This document shows positions 46,617 to 59,357 of a stretch of DNA of 64,000 bases, piece by piece. The notes beneath the pieces are model-generated. The model saw only the letters and a list, made by a program, of their open reading frames with translations, was not told where the DNA came from and did no database searches. Origin of the DNA: Apophysomyces variabilis (Eukaryota; Mucoromycota; Mucoromycetes; Mucorales; Mucoraceae); NCBI GenBank assembly GCA_002749535.1, contig MZZL01000408.1:1876631-1940630 (forward strand), written 5' to 3'. Position 1 is the first letter of the stretch. Every line of letters begins with the position of its first letter. The position numbers and the translations under genes are program-made.

Positions 46617-47960
46617 ATGGCAGGCATGGCTGCACCAAACACCCCTCCACGACCAAATCCCGTTGCAATATCCTCACCGCAACTAGCTCAAGATGACAGC
46701 CAGGCACCGCATCTGTTGTCCCTTAAAGTGATGCGCTTGTCAAGGCCATCCCTTGCGATAGGCTGTCCCGTATATTACGAGAAAACAGCAGATAAGCCGT
46801 CTCCTCTCGTAGAAGGTCTAGAATCCCTTAATATATCCGACTTAACAGCTTCGCATCCGATCGTCGGCGGGAACGAGATTGAGATTCGTGATTTCGGCCT
46901 GAGCCAATTGCTGCAACTACCTTCATCGTTTGGTAACATCTATCTTGGAGAGAGTTTCAGCACCATCATCAGCATAAACAATGAGTCGATGGAGGATGTC
47001 CACCAAGTCAGTGTTAAGATCGAACTACAAACAGCGTCGCAGCGTTTTGTATTATCTGATACCACCGATACACCAAGAACGACCTTAGATCCGCGCGCTA
47101 CCTATGATCTGACGGTAGCCCACGAAATCAAAGAGCTTGGTGTCCATATCCTCGTCTGTTCTGTTCAATACTACACGCCGGATGGAAAACGACGCAGTTT
47201 TAGAAAATATGAGAAGTTTCAGGTATCTAACCCATTGGCGGTTAAAACCAAACTTAATAATCTTAACGACGGTCGAGTGTTCCTGGAAGCCCAGTTACAA
47301 AACGTATCGGCCGGCCCGATGTATCTTGAACGCATGAAGTTCGAACCATCCGAGCATTTCAACTTCCAGGACCTGAATACGATCGTCGGCTCGAAAGATA
47401 ACGCATCTGTGTTTGGCTCCAATCTTATCCATCCGCAGAACGTGCGCCAGTATCTTTACCTACTCACGCCGCGTGATCCTAACAACGACAGGATAGCACG
47501 TACAACGAACGCATTAGGAAAGCTTGATATCCTGTGGCGGACCTCGATGGGCGATGTGGGGAGATTACAGACATCGCAACTCACCCGCAAAGCACCAATG
47601 CTGGAAGATATAGAGGTTCAACCCTTCTGGGCAGGCGAAGGCCCAGCGCGTGTCATGCTGGAAACGCCGTTTCGACTTGGACTTAGGATACGGAATCATT
47701 CAGGCCAAAATATGAAACTTGCTCTTTCGGCAGTGAAAACAAAGATGGGATCAGTGCTATTGAGTGGAATCAGCAGCCGACAACTTGGTGAAGTAGCCGC
47801 AAATCAGTCCGCAGAACCAGTGCTTGAGTTCTTTCCGCTCACACCCGGCCTGCAAAGAGTAGGCGGATTGAAAGTCATGGACCTATTGACAGGATATACC
47901 AAAGAAATTGATCACTTATGTGATGTATTCGTCTGCACAGAAAATAACGATGAATTGTAG
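46617..47960 (+). CDS. TRAPPC13: TRAPPC13 (DUF974), TRAPP vesicle-tethering complex subunit
   Basis: Intronless, 447 residues. TRAPP complexes act as Rab exchange factors and tethers at the Golgi and in autophagy; TRAPPC13 corresponds loosely to yeast Trs65. After a proline-rich start, the protein has SSFGNIYLGESFSTIISINN (first beta-sandwich), then VAHEIKELGVHILVCSVQY and RRSFRKYEKFQVSNPLAVKT, the classic block of the family. Next come GPMYLERMKFEPSEHFN, RQYLYLLTPRDPN and LGKLDILWRTSMGDVGRLQT. Length and order agree with the family. No break is seen. Confidence 0.94.
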   Translation: MAGMAAPNTPPRPNPVAISSPQLAQDDSQAPHLLSLKVMRLSRPSLAIGCPVYYEKTADKPSPLVEGLESLNISDLTASHPIVGGNEIEIRDFGLSQLLQLPSSFGNIYLGESFSTIISINNESMEDVHQVSVKIELQTASQRFVLSDTTDTPRTTLDPRATYDLTVAHEIKELGVHILVCSVQYYTPDGKRRSFRKYEKFQVSNPLAVKTKLNNLNDGRVFLEAQLQNVSAGPMYLERMKFEPSEHFNFQDLNTIVGSKDNASVFGSNLIHPQNVRQYLYLLTPRDPNNDRIARTTNALGKLDILWRTSMGDVGRLQTSQLTRKAPMLEDIEVQPFWAGEGPARVMLETPFRLGLRIRNHSGQNMKLALSAVKTKMGSVLLSGISSRQLGEVAANQSAEPVLEFFPLTPGLQRVGGLKVMDLLTGYTKEIDHLCDVFVCTENNDEL

Positions 47961-48291
47961 AGCCTAAGAAGAAAACCACCCAGTAGAAGTTGCCTTTTGC
48001 CTTTTCTTTTTTCTTTTGTTGCAAGGCGGCTTGAGCACCTTAGAGTCAGGCCAGACCCTCAAATCTTTCTTATGTTTGCGATGCTTTTGGGCACTGTTTT
48101 ACCCCTATCTCATCGGTTTAAATAATCTGCTTTTAACACTTGGTTTGATTTGTTCAACTGCAACATTGCATGAATCCTCAAGCTTAATAAAATCCTATTC
48201 GGCCCACATGTACACACAGAATCCATGCCTCGTTTTTTGGGTTTCCATTTATTTTCTTTTGGACAATCACCAGCAACTCTATGCGTCCCGC

Positions 48292-48983
48292 TTACAACAA
48301 GGTCTCGTAAGGGATAGGGGTGATGGTCTGGGGAACGTTGCTCTTAGTGGAGACGTGGCGGGCTTCGCGAGGCTGAGTGGGAAGTCTCTTGAGGTTGAAG
48401 GTAACTAAAGAAGTAAAAGAAAGAGCCCCCATTGAGTAAACAAAACAATATAACCAGGAACCAAGAGAGAAAAACACATACCACCAGTAGCCTTGGCTTC
48501 CTTCTTCTTCTCGGCGTTAGCCTTGACACGGTCCAAAAATTCCTGACGGCACTTGGAGTGCTTGATGTGCTCAATGCGGATGTTGACGCGCTTCTCCAAG
48601 TAGCGGTTGCCGACGCGCTTGTAGATGATGACACCAACGGCAGACTTGGTGACGTTGTAGACAACACCAGTGCGACTAGAAACATTCTCGACTTAATTTC
48701 TTCGGTCCTATTTCAGATCGTTGCATGCTATATAACTTACCCATGGTAGAATTTGTGGGGCATACCCTTCTGGACGGCAGCGTTAGCCTTGATGTCGACA
48801 ATGTCGCCGACCTTGTAGGTCTTCAAGTAGGTGGAAAGAGGAATGGCGCCATGCTCGCGGAAGTTGCGAGAGAACATGTGGCGAGTGCGAGCGCGAACTA
48901 AGCATCAAATAGGGGTCACTAAATGCTTGTGCATGGACTTTCTCGTTTGGTTCCAAGTACTTACGACCGAAAGAGTGAGGCAT
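48292..48983 (-). CDS. RPL21: 60S ribosomal protein eL21
   Basis: Four exons on the minus strand. Exon 1 (48983-48965) encodes MPHSFG. Exon 2 (from about 48899) has [16 protein letters not shown] and [20 protein letters not shown]. Exon 3 (about 48675-48482) has [20 protein letters not shown] and [20 protein letters not shown]. Exon 4 has [17 protein letters not shown] and ends [14 protein letters not shown]. All blocks of eL21 are present and the length of about 160 residues is normal. It is arranged head to head with uS4. Confidence 0.97.
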
Positions 48984-49295
48984 TCTAAAATGAGAAAGCA
49001 ATAACACAACATCAAGCGTTTGTTAATGACGTGAACTTTTACTCTCTGCCAATGCTTCTTCTCTTTTACCTGTCAAACTTTACACAGGGCTAAATGAAAG
49101 CTGCGAAAAAAGAGAGAGAGAAAACTACTTTGTGCTTGCTGACTTTGCTTTTGTCTGGAAAAAAATTTTTGTGAGCCTTTTGGAGGCTTGGAATAACAGC
49201 CAATCATAGTCCGTAGCTCCCTCAGGACAGAAAAAATATCAGGGAAAACAGCGCGAGCTTCTGTTGTTCTTCCTCTTTCCTCTCTTTACTTCATC
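48984..49295. promoter_or_regulatory. Shared promoter region of two ribosomal protein genes
   Basis: The start codons of eL21 (-) and uS4 (+) are 312 bp apart, so both promoters must lie within or overlap this stretch, apart from any regulatory sequence inside the genes. Polypyrimidine leaders sit next to both starts (for example TTCTTCCTCTTTCCTCTCTTTAC just before 49296), typical of ribosomal protein transcripts. No specific factor site was assigned. Confidence 0.7.
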
Positions 49296-49927
49296 ATGGC
49301 CGGCGCAGCAAAGAACTACTCCAAGACTTACAAAGTCCCTAAGCGCCCTTTTGAATCTGCTCGTCTTGACCAAGAATTGAAACTCGTTGGCGAGTATGGT
49401 CTTAAGAACAAGAAGGAAGTCTGGCGTGTCGGTTTGACTCTCTCCAAGATTCGTCGTGCTGCTCGTGAACTGTTGACTCTTGATGAGAAGGACCCCAAGC
49501 GCTTGTTTGAGGGTAACGCCTTGATTCGCCGTTTGGTTCGCATCGGTGTCTTGGACGAATCTCGCATGAAGCTCGATTACGTTTTGGGTCTTAAGATCGA
49601 AGACTTTTTGGAACGCCGTCTCCAGACCCAGGTTTTCAAGTTGGGTTTGGCCAAGTCTATTCACCACGCTCGTGTTCTCATCCGCCAACGTCACATCCGC
49701 GTCGGCAAGCAGATCGTCAACGTGCCTTCATTCATCGTCCGTTTGGTAAGTTATCAGCTGTCAACCATCTCAGCCACCAACTCTAACCGAAATTTTTTTT
49801 TCAGGAATCGCAAAAGCACATTGACTTTGCTTTGACTTCGCCCTATGGTGGTGGTCGCGCTGGTCGCGTCAAGAGAAAGCGAGCTGCTGCCGCTGCTGGT
49901 GGCGCTGATGAGGAAGACGAAGAGTAA
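49296..49927 (+). CDS. RPS9: 40S ribosomal protein uS4 (Rps9)
   Basis: Two exons: 49296-49745 and 49805-49927, split by a 59-bp intron. Sequence blocks include [60 protein letters not shown] and the S4 RNA-binding motif [20 protein letters not shown]. The second exon has [20 protein letters not shown] and an acidic end. About 190 residues, as usual. It helps form the mRNA entry and decoding side of the small subunit. Codon use looks biased, as for a highly expressed gene. Confidence 0.98.
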
Positions 49928-51892
49928 ATAACTCTGTCTTGCTTGTCGTCCATGTTGCTTGAACCTTTGCAATCTATAATAAAAAGATGTCCACAATATT
50001 GTGGTTTCCTTTGAGTTGCAAAGCACCTGCGCGCTATAGTGCAGTATCAATGATAACATGGAATATACGTAAGTGTATACGCACGTATGGTTGTCCTGTT
50101 GCGGGGGGTACGTTGATGATTTCATTGAGATATATTATGTTTTATCTGTGCGTTGAGAGAAATATTTTATTGTTGAGTGAATACCCGCGAGTAAGTTTAT
50201 GGCGCTTTTTCATCTTGCAAGGTTGGTATTCGTGAAGTGAGATTTTGAGCTGTAGAATCGTGCTGTGCAAAATAAATAAACCAACGCTTTGACCGTTTAT
50301 TGTTCAGAAAAGACCCTGTTGCTATCATCGAGAGTTTGAAATTTGATCATAATATATTCTTCGATATCTTATTAGGAAATAAGTCGAATAACATTGGCGC
50401 ACACTTTAACTATGTGAGACATATAGATCCTTTTCAAGGCCACCTTTATTGAACAAACATACTTGTAGGCCACCATCCAATTTTGCCAAGTTCAGTCTGC
50501 CACTGGAGAAGTACACTCGCAGCACTCTATGCGCCAAAGTTACCTGCTATTTTCAGCATTGCCATACGGAAGGTGCTCCAGTGCTTTGCTTGGTCCATGT
50601 AGGCGTCATAACTACTCTTCTCAGCAGCTTTCCTCTTGGATCTGCAGATATTACAAGATGCTCATTCACGAGAGCTGAGTACACAAATTAATCGTGATAA
50701 AAGAGATCATATATCTTGCTGTACATAGCTTCCTATGGCATGCGTCTAGGCAATCGCCTGAAAGCTATACTAAAAAGGATCTGAACGATGTTGCAACGGA
50801 AAATCGGCTAAAAAGCATAACTCTTGCCGCCATTGACAGAAACTGACCATAAATTATTTCGAAAATGGACTGAGCTTTTTGATCCTTGTTGATGCTCATG
50901 GATATGGCATTGAAAAAATCCCGGAAATTCTATGCAGTGAACAAAGAGATATGAGAGATACTAATGCCTATCTCCCCTGGTCATACGGTTTGCGTAAGGT
51001 AGCATCGAAGATTGTTAGTCTTGGCAGTGCACTTTCTCTGAAGGCTATAATGGCAATGCCGAAAACGTGGAGTAAGGCGTTGTTTGTATTACGAACAGTG
51101 TTACACCGATCTCGTTTTCGAGGGATAGGGTCGAACTTTGCGTACCTGTCTTCTCGAATGGACTGGCGTGGGGAAGGGTAGTACCGTTCCCTTATACTCG
51201 CGTTGGCGAACACAAGGTATAACAACGTTCATTAAGTGTATTCTCCTCACTTGAACTGGAAAGCAATTTTTGCATTTCTAAGATCATCGATCCATTTCTC
51301 TTGTACCCTCCGCTAATTAAACGCTATTATATTAGTATGGCACAGAAAACACACAGGTTCCTAAGCATTAGGGCGTTAAAGGATTAGGTGTAGGAGGCAA
51401 TGTGTTTTTGGAAAAAGCCAACCAAAGGAGATACCGGAAAATTTCGTTACAATGCTTAACCAGTTCCCATAGATAAACAATTCTTAACTTCAAAGGCTAA
51501 TTACTCTATGTGCTACATACGCTTCGATATGCTCGCTGCGACAGCGCCGATGACCGGAAAAGGGAAAAGTACAAAACATTCACATCCGTAGTAATGATAA
51601 TCTCCTGCGATGGATTCACACGACCCTTGAATAACGATGAAGTTGTCCTTCCTTATGTACGCTATCCAGAAACGGGTTTTGGTAGCCACATTTATTCTTG
51701 ATTATCAAAAAGTGAATTGCCTGTATATTTTTGAAATGCTCTTGCAATGTGTGATTGCCTTCAACCGAAAGCATTGTTTTCTTTAGGATGTCGGGAAAGA
51801 GAAAGACTATATTTCTCTTACACTCTTTTGAAAGCAATTTTGTTTTTCCTCTCTTTGCTTTCTCTTCTCCCGTTGCTTTTGGCTCATTTAAC
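49928..51892. other. Gene-poor intergenic region
   Basis: Two kilobases without a supported gene. The longest frame (50879-51181, 100 codons) has no recognisable motif, and a minus frame at 51616-52053 overlaps the next gene's 3' end out of frame. Possible old insertions, not identified. Confidence 0.45.
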
Positions 51893-52871
51893 CTAAGATT
51901 CGCGTTGTCGCTGTTTCCGTTTCTGTTGCTCTTCCCACAAGGCGATTTCATCAATGCCTCTTCTACGCACAGGATCTGCCAAGACCATCGAACGTGGTAC
52001 CAAACTGAAGCGCTGATTTTGTAAGGGGGTAAATTGATCTTGTGAGAGATCAAACGTCGTAGCTCTGGAGAGGGCTTTTTGTGGCTTCACAGGCGAATCT
52101 GGCCGTGCAATGTGAGGAAGTTCGTTTTTGTTTTCTTCCTTCGGTGATGGAGCAGGCGCATCACCATCATGACCATAGACGGATGGTACACTCTTTTCTT
52201 GCACAAACTCTCCACTTACTGCATGTTTCCATTCCTCGAAAAAGTCTCCCTGATCTTGAAAGGATAGCGTGCTGAGGATATCATGCACTTGAACCGTTTC
52301 CAAGGTTACATGTCTCTGATCTGCTGATCCCGTCTCGTTGGTGTTTCCCTTGGGATCAAACTCTTTCCCATGCTGTGTCAATGCCGACCGCCAGATCAAA
52401 ATTGCAGCTGTGAGGGCGCCGACCACAACGACGCTGCAACCGCTCAAGACTAAGAACATGACATTGTCAAACTTCGAATGGGATTGTCCGGTGTTCGCTG
52501 CTGCTGGTGATAATAATGGTGAATCCATGGTGATTAGGATGGTGGATGTCAAGACGGCTGCAGAAGAAAGACGGAGCTTTTTGATTGGGATAACCGAAGT
52601 CGCCTGTGCGTAAACAATTCCTCCTTCATTGTCGTCCTCTTCACCTGAACGTGTTCGACTCGTCGCATGTGACATGCAATGTCGTTTGCAATAATAACCT
52701 GTCGTGGGATTCACATAAGTTTGCCACAAAACCTGATTTTCCCTCGACTACTTTATCCGGTTACTTACTAACACTGGTAGATGTTTTTGCCACCTTGGGA
52801 TCATGACGATGTGCTGCACTAACCAAGGTGATACAGGCGGAGAGAATCACACTCGTTTTCGCCAGACGCAT
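51893..52871 (-). CDS. Single-pass type I membrane protein of unknown function
   Basis: Two exons joined in phase (break at about 52773/52736). Start ATG 52871 gives MRLAKTSVILSACITLVSA, a clear signal peptide. A short extracellular part follows with WQTYVNPTTGYYCKRHCMSH. A second hydrophobic segment, VMFLVLSGCSVVVVGALTAA (about 52450), is the transmembrane helix. The cytoplasmic tail of about 150 residues is charged and disordered, with FEEWKHAVSGEF and, at the C-terminus, RFSLVPRSMVLADPVRRRGI. The layout of a small ectodomain, one helix and a long tail with conserved-looking end motifs suggests a cell-surface or sorting adaptor. The family is not recognised. Confidence 0.7.
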
Positions 52872-53271
52872 GATCCTTCGTTAAAAAAAAAGTTAAAAAT
52901 GATATGCGCCTTGACTCTAATCGGAAATAATATTTGTAAAAAAATATCCATGGTCGAAACTGTTATAGCGCTAGCCAATAATCACGAATTGAAAGCACAG
53001 AATGAATTGCTTTTTTTTTATGACGAGTATGTCGGACTTATACAGTTGTCGTCATTCAACGTTTTCAGATTAACGCGCATACAGATCGTAGTACATTTTC
53101 ATATAGTGTATTTGAACTAGGACAAAAACAGAAATAACACGAACAACAACGATAAATTTACATAGAAAACGACGTCTCGCAACACAAAAAGAGAAAATAC
53201 TAACATACAAAATGAAAATAAATGAATAATATAAAAACTTTTTTGGTGGGTTTTTTACCCGTTTCATGCTA
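52872..53271. other. AT-rich intergenic region
   Basis: Contains the promoter of the membrane protein gene and the 3' end of the GPCR gene. Nothing else is recognised. Confidence 0.5.
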
Positions 53272-55722
53272 CTAAAGAGCGATGAATTGTTCTCCGTTCT
53301 TTTCTACTTGTCCTCTTATACCAAGCGCAACTCGAATTTCATAAATTCTGTCATTCCATTCTCGCCACAAGGAACGCTTACAGAATGTGAGGAAGAGCCA
53401 AACACCCACCAGGCTTACTAATGTTTCAGCTACGATCATAAGAGAGAAAGGTGGTAGATGACCCTTGAGTACAGCTGCACAAGCATCTTGGTCGTTATTG
53501 GTGTTTAACATGCAACTGAGCCATTCTTCAGTGAGGCTCCGATCTTGCTCTACGCTTGTCAGGCGATTGATCTGAGTAAAGTAAAATAGCTAAAAGACAC
53601 GATAGAAAGAAAAGGTTTAGCCGTTCCTGCATTTTGGAACAGGGAAGAAGATAAAGATAAGCTTTACCCAATAAAACAGCACCGTTCCGCAGGCTGCACA
53701 AGCTAACAATAGGGCACGCCATTGGATTTTGACGGCGGTGATCACATGTTTATGTCGTACCCCGACCATACCTCGGGCGGTTTGTGTTCCAGTCGAAAGG
53801 GATTGGGACATGTCGGACTCGATACCTTCACGAACAGCGATCTAGTGATTTCATAATATGAAGACTAACGTTACGAACATGGTTCATGGTGTATATGTGT
53901 CTTGGTTTATCTCGAACCTTTGCGATGTAGAAGAAGGTGCCAAGATGGATTAGGAAACTAGGGCAGACGACGGCGGCTAGAGGATAAAAAAAGATCGGGA
54001 AGACATATTGGACGGAGACCAGACATAGATTCGCAAATTCGAACTTGACAGCTTGTAAACCCAGCGCAATGCACATCAACGAAATAGGGAATCCCCAACA
54101 AATAGTGTATAGCAAATAGTATCGATTAGTAAAGAAGCTTGAGTTCCAAACTGTATGCAGATGAAGGTTAATGATCAACGCCGCGCACCACAACGCCGTT
54201 GCAAACGAGGAAAGGATCAGAATGGCACCTGTTGTACAGAAATTGGGTTTTTTAGTCTACCGCTGAGCTCCGCTTCTGCATGCATCATGCAGCCCTTTGT
54301 CATTTTTATCTTTTTTTCGGATTGGTTATTGGTTGTTTATACCTTGGGCAGCGCACAGATAATTATTGTTCTGATCTCCCGGGTTGATACCGTCTGGTGC
54401 ACACTGGAGTTTTTTCGGATTCCCCACGGAGAAAAATACAACCATACTGAAGAGAAATATAGCAATGGACAGGTTGAGGATCAACAACGACGGATGTCTA
54501 GAGTTTTAGTTTGACAGTTAGAGTTTTTTTCTGGGTCGTATGGTTGTTTCCCAAAAGAGGTTACTTGCCTCCTTTTGTCAGGCAGAACCACATAACTAAC
54601 GAGGATGAAAAAGGAGAGCACGGCGGAAATACAGCGTACAATGTCAGTTGCTAAGAAGCCATGCTCCATCCATCCTTTCTTGTACAGCTACATTAAAAAT
54701 GTTAGCGCCATATTAAAAATAAGTAAACTCAAACTAAAAAGTTTATTTATCTTACTTACGAAAGTCTGCGCTGGACATGGAATACAGCAGCCATATCGAC
54801 AATGATCGGCATTAGACTCAGCAGACGGTGCCAGAGGATCATTTAGAAATGGTGCGGGGCATTCTGCCATTACGAACCCTTCAGGAATTGCCGAAAGATT
54901 CAAATTGATTTGTTGCTGTGGTAATACTGAGATAAAAGGTTTGAATTAAGAAAATGAGATTACATCAAAACGAATCGTTCACAAAAAAAAACAAGTGAAC
55001 TATGCGCTGTTTTCTTCCGTTTCCTTACATTTGCTCGGAATAGCATTGCAATTTCCGTCCGGCTGAGGTACCTGACGCGTAATGGGTGAGGGAGAATTAC
55101 AGTCAGGCATGAGTTTCATCTGATCAGTCAAGTAGAATATCGTATGGCATGTTGTATTGACTTGTTCGCAAGTTGATTTACAAGCTGTTTCAATCTCTGT
55201 AGCTGAACCAAAAAAAAAAAAAGACACATAAGCTAGAATTGGGAACAACATGTTCAAATGTGAACTTACGTCCTGAACCACATTTTGGATAGTAAAATGA
55301 ACATGTAAATCGCAAATAAGAGTCGACGCACGCAGGGCTAATGTTGCTAAGGAAAGTTGAGAGATTTTTGAGCGGCGCAAGTTGGCGTTCGATTTGAGGA
55401 AATGCGTCGATGCTATTAGGAAGATAGATAGGGTAATTGACATAACCCTGATAACGATGTCAAGCTATTGCGATTTTGCATTATTGCCGTTGCGTTTACC
55501 GAACATATACCACCGGGGTATACTGTGCAGGCACTATCATCTAGTTCAAATCATTCAATGGTGGGACAATGCGTCGACCCAAAAGAGCAAGTCATGTAAC
55601 TTACTGTGGGGCGCCAAGATTGTTGGGGTCGGAAGTGGAGAACTCGCCACTGGGGTAGGCTGCTGTTGTGCAGTGGAGATGTTGATCCAAAAGCCAAACA
55701 GGAGAAGGAGTATATATTTCAT
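53272..55722 (-). CDS. Frizzled/Smoothened-like GPCR
   Basis: A multi-exon receptor. The N-terminus MKYILLLLFGFWINISTA is a signal peptide. The ectodomain has a Frizzled-like Cys-rich domain: ACTVYPGGICSGYVNYPIYL, then SPACVDSYLRFTCSFYYPKC, CKSTCEQVNTTC and further Cys. After CRYGCCIPCPAQTF, seven transmembrane segments follow. TM1 includes IVRCISAVLSFFILVSYVVL (about 54.6 kb), and later ones GFPISLMCIALGLQAVK (54.07 kb) and FSLMIVAETLVSLVGVWLFL (53.4 kb). The tail of about 40 residues is basic. Family members occur in Dictyostelium and in some early-diverging fungi without Wnt ligands, so the ligand is unknown. Exon borders were placed from frame and GT-AG signals and need transcript support, chiefly at 53.6-54.6 kb. 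Confidence 0.82.
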
Positions 55723-56072
55723 AACTGATTATTAAAGATAGTTTCTTGGTTTATTCGTAATTGAAGTAAGGAAAGAAGAAAAGAGGAAAAGGAAAGTAGG
55801 AAAAATTGGAAAGAGGAGACACGCGAAGCTTCTTATTTGTTCTTTATTTATTGTCTATTCGATTATATCTTACCCACTGAGGGGAAAGCACGCGGAGTTC
55901 TTCTATACCAAAACATTTGGTGTTCTCACAACTTAGAGTTGCAGCACCAAGAAAAAAAAAACGAAAATCACATTGTGTTACACAGAATGAACTCCTCGAA
56001 GTAACGAGTTTCTAAGTGTTCGTTTCTTTATGCTGATAATTCAATATATATGTTGCAAATGCAAAAAATTTT
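55723..56072. other. Intergenic, AT-rich
   Basis: GPCR promoter side and mannosyltransferase 3' side. No gene is seen. Confidence 0.5.
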
Positions 56073-59000
56073 TCAGTCAGTCGTTTCACCTGTAGCCTCA
56101 TTATTAGGCTTGTCGTCTTTGTCAGAGACGAGATTTACTAGATCCCCCGCCTCCGCTGGTAGTTCCCTGTCTTTGTTGCCAAGATAGCTTCTAAGCGCGT
56201 TTTGAGCCTTTTCAAAAGCTGGTATATTTTCTTGTGTTCCGTAATATGTAGACAGATCGTCATGGAACCTAAAATCACAAAAAATAAATCATTAGATACA
56301 GTTGTCGGACCGTAAGTCATCCCAAAAATGTATGCACTTACTGATTACAATCGAAATCCCATGTAGATCTCCATTTTGCGCTTTCGCAGCTATTTTTCGT
56401 CCAAGGTTCACCGTATGTGATCGGTATAAACCGACGGTAGACGCAAATAACACATAGAATGACTATAATGGCGACCATCATTCGTTTTCTTGTTACTAGG
56501 CGAATCGTGAGGAGATCAAATCCGATAGCAAATAACAGAATGCCAAAATAAAGAGCTGGCATATAATGGTGCAGAAAAAGTTGACGACCCATTAGGAAAA
56601 AGGGGAAATAGTGTAGAAACCAACCAGCCAGAAAGAATCCGGCAGACTCTTCGTAGAAATGTCGCAAGCCTAAACAAGACATTGGATACACAGTTCTTCT
56701 CATTCAACTAATAGTTACCTCTGAACTCTGTGCGATAACCTCTCTTGTCCAGCAATAAAAAGGCTATTTTCAGCACCAGATATGTTACTACAGCAGCTGT
56801 AGATCCCCAGAATACCAATGGGTTTCCTAGCAAGTAGATATGCCGGTGATCTTTGCCCCAGAAATTAATGCCCCGTCTCAGCATTGGCCAAGACTACAAA
56901 TTCAGCAGATGGTTACACATAGTTCGTGTCTCAGACTCCTCTAGAAACATAGCCAACGTAGTTGGACCTTACCTCGGGTCTAGAGTCATACGGGTGGGAT
57001 GCTGTCAACCCTTGATTTGTGTTCCACATGACCTTGTTTAGTTCAATAAACTTGGACAAAAATCCTGGGCGTTTATAGTTAACCTTCTCTACATCAGAGG
57101 GTACTATTTCCTACGTCAATAATTGGGGTATATCGAAATTTTTTTGTAGCACTCACACTGTTCATTCTCAGTTAATTCAATATACCAAACTGTCTTTGGA
57201 AGCTTCCCGTTCTTAATACAAGTCACTTCTTGCTGCCCATAACCCCAATCAGGTAGCTTAACGGAGTGGGAAAATAAAGCGCACCCTGACATCTCGTGGA
57301 CAAGTCGGAACTTTGAATGCAAGGTGCGTAATCGATCCTTCGCAACTTCGTCTTCTCGGTCGTGATCAACGATTTCTACACGCCAATAATCGTTTGCATC
57401 TCCGGCAAATCCAGGGTATCCATAAGCACTATTCCAACCCAAAACGTAAAGCTTAAGTTTAACGTTGGTGAACCCCTCTCCTACCTGACTTCGTTGTGGT
57501 AATCTACATCGGTCATAGGCGGTCGCTTATCATGGGAATGCAATCGTGTCTCGGTTGATTCATGAAGAAGCCGAATGATATCACCGTGTTTGACATGTTC
57601 GATAGCTGAAGTTTCTTCCGAATCTCTTTTCTGTATAATCCACCAGTTATTATCGTCTCTGTGTGGATAAAGTGTCACTTGTTGCTCTATAGACCGTCTG
57701 AGTACCCCATGCACCCATTTTAAAACCAGTAATATCTTACGCTTGCTCCCACTGGGGTAAGCATGAGGGTGAGAATGCAAATAGCCGCCTTGAGTCGCAA
57801 TATGTCGGATATAGACCTTAGATCCATAGGCAATATCTGAATAATTTGTCAAGCTCTGCTCAGAACGTTTCTAGACATCATTTACCAATAGGTGTATCTG
57901 CCATACTATGTCCATCAAGAGTCTGCTGAAATTCCGGACTCATAAACCCGTCTCCTTCACCGCTATTAGGTAATGAGTGGAAATGTATTTGAAACATAAG
58001 CATATATATGGTCATAGGTAACACAATGAGGCACACAGCGCGAATTGCAAAATGGCGCAGGAAGGTGCGCTGATAGTCTTGTAAGCCAACTTTTATAAAT
58101 GTTCACTGATATACTTACCACCGGAACCTGCGTATCTCCCCAGATTTCCCATAGATTCTTTATAGTGGACACGCCCACTGTAGCAATGGTAAATAAACCA
58201 ACCCATTTGCAGCTCACTGTCAAGCCAAGACCCAGGCCAGTCATAACGAGCCAAATATACCACCATTTCTGGAAAGGCCTGAAGAAGAATCAACTGTAAG
58301 GTAAATACGAGTCAATCAATGAATTCTGTTCCCTAATTACTTGTGTTGCTGATTGTGAAAGTTAATCCACATAAGGGTTGTTGCAGCAGTAAAGAATAGT
58401 AAGGGTGGATCCAAAAGGATCAAACGATTATTTGTCACTAGGCCATTTTCTACCGATAACGAATGAGTGTCCTAGGGTTTGCATTATGTTGAGTAAATTA
58501 CCATAGCACACCATCAGGGCAGCTACAAGAGCCGCTGGTACCGAATGCCCTGCGCCTCTCATCGTCATATAAGCAATAGGTACCACCAATAGGCCTGTTA
58601 ACGCGCAGAATACGCGAATAGGAACATATGGGACACCAGGTTCTATGTAGTCCCTGTACGATAGCTAAGCAGTCAGCGGAAAAAATGTGTGAAGGGGAAC
58701 ATTACATTCCAATATCCTTGAAATCAAACGAGCTATCCAAACCGGATAACTTTGCAACGAGTGCAATCAACATTTTAGCCAACTAGCCAGCACGTCAGTT
58801 CATTCAACCCCATAACCATGGTCATAACGGAAGACTTACAGGTGGATGAACATCCATAAAGAACCTCGTTTTGATATATTTACTTGCAAATCCACCGAAA
58901 TGAACTTCGTCAAATCTTTTTTTTTTCAAGTTCGGTCATTCCAATGGTGTTGCTTTGTTGGTTCAACTTACACCACGGATGAAGGTTGCCATATTTTCCA

Positions 59001-59357
59001 GAATCGTATGTAAGAAGCCCACAGGGTCAATGCAGCTACAATACGCCAATCGCGCGTCCTTGCTGCCTTTTTTGCCACTTGTCGCTTTTGTTCCACTTTG
59101 TATACCTTAGAATCGTAATCTATGGATAGGTCCACATCGTCCGATTCCTCTCCTTCTGCTCCCATATGTTTTGCTCGACGTTGCCGGAAAAAGTCCGGAC
59201 GTGTTGCAGAAGCATAAGCATGTTCATCAGCGCCGATGCTTACTGGGGTATGATCGTCTGGCCGAGTAATGTAAGATGATTTCACCTTATAATCCACTGC
59301 AGCCGGCGGTTCGTAATATAAATGCCGCTGCAAAGGTGCAGAGTGTTTGGCTGCCAT
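56073..59357 (-). CDS. Protein O-mannosyltransferase (PMT, GT39), probably Pmt2 group
   Basis: ER multi-pass enzyme that moves mannose from dolichyl-phosphate-mannose to Ser/Thr of secretory proteins. Many exons on the minus strand. The first (59357-58969) has a cytosolic acidic N-terminus, then WRIVAALTLWASYIRFWKIW. The catalytic loop follows: FDEVHFGGFASKYIKTRFFM (with the Asp-Glu pair), DVHPPLAKML. Further helices include VPIRVFCALTGLLVVPIAYM. The MIR domains (57.1-57.85 kb) hold GGYLHSHPHAYPSGSKR, QQVTLYPHRDDNNWWII and HSVKLPDWGYGQQEVTCIKN. The end has MLRRGINFWGKDHRHIYLLG and further helices, stop at 56073-56075. The last motif favours Pmt2. The loop resembles Pmt1/4, so the subgroup is tentative. 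No broken catalytic residue is seen. Confidence 0.9.

Noticed and set aside
50879..51181. 100-codon frame in the gap after uS4
   Set aside because: No recognisable motif, and other frames nearby are broken; kept only as an unexplained stretch.
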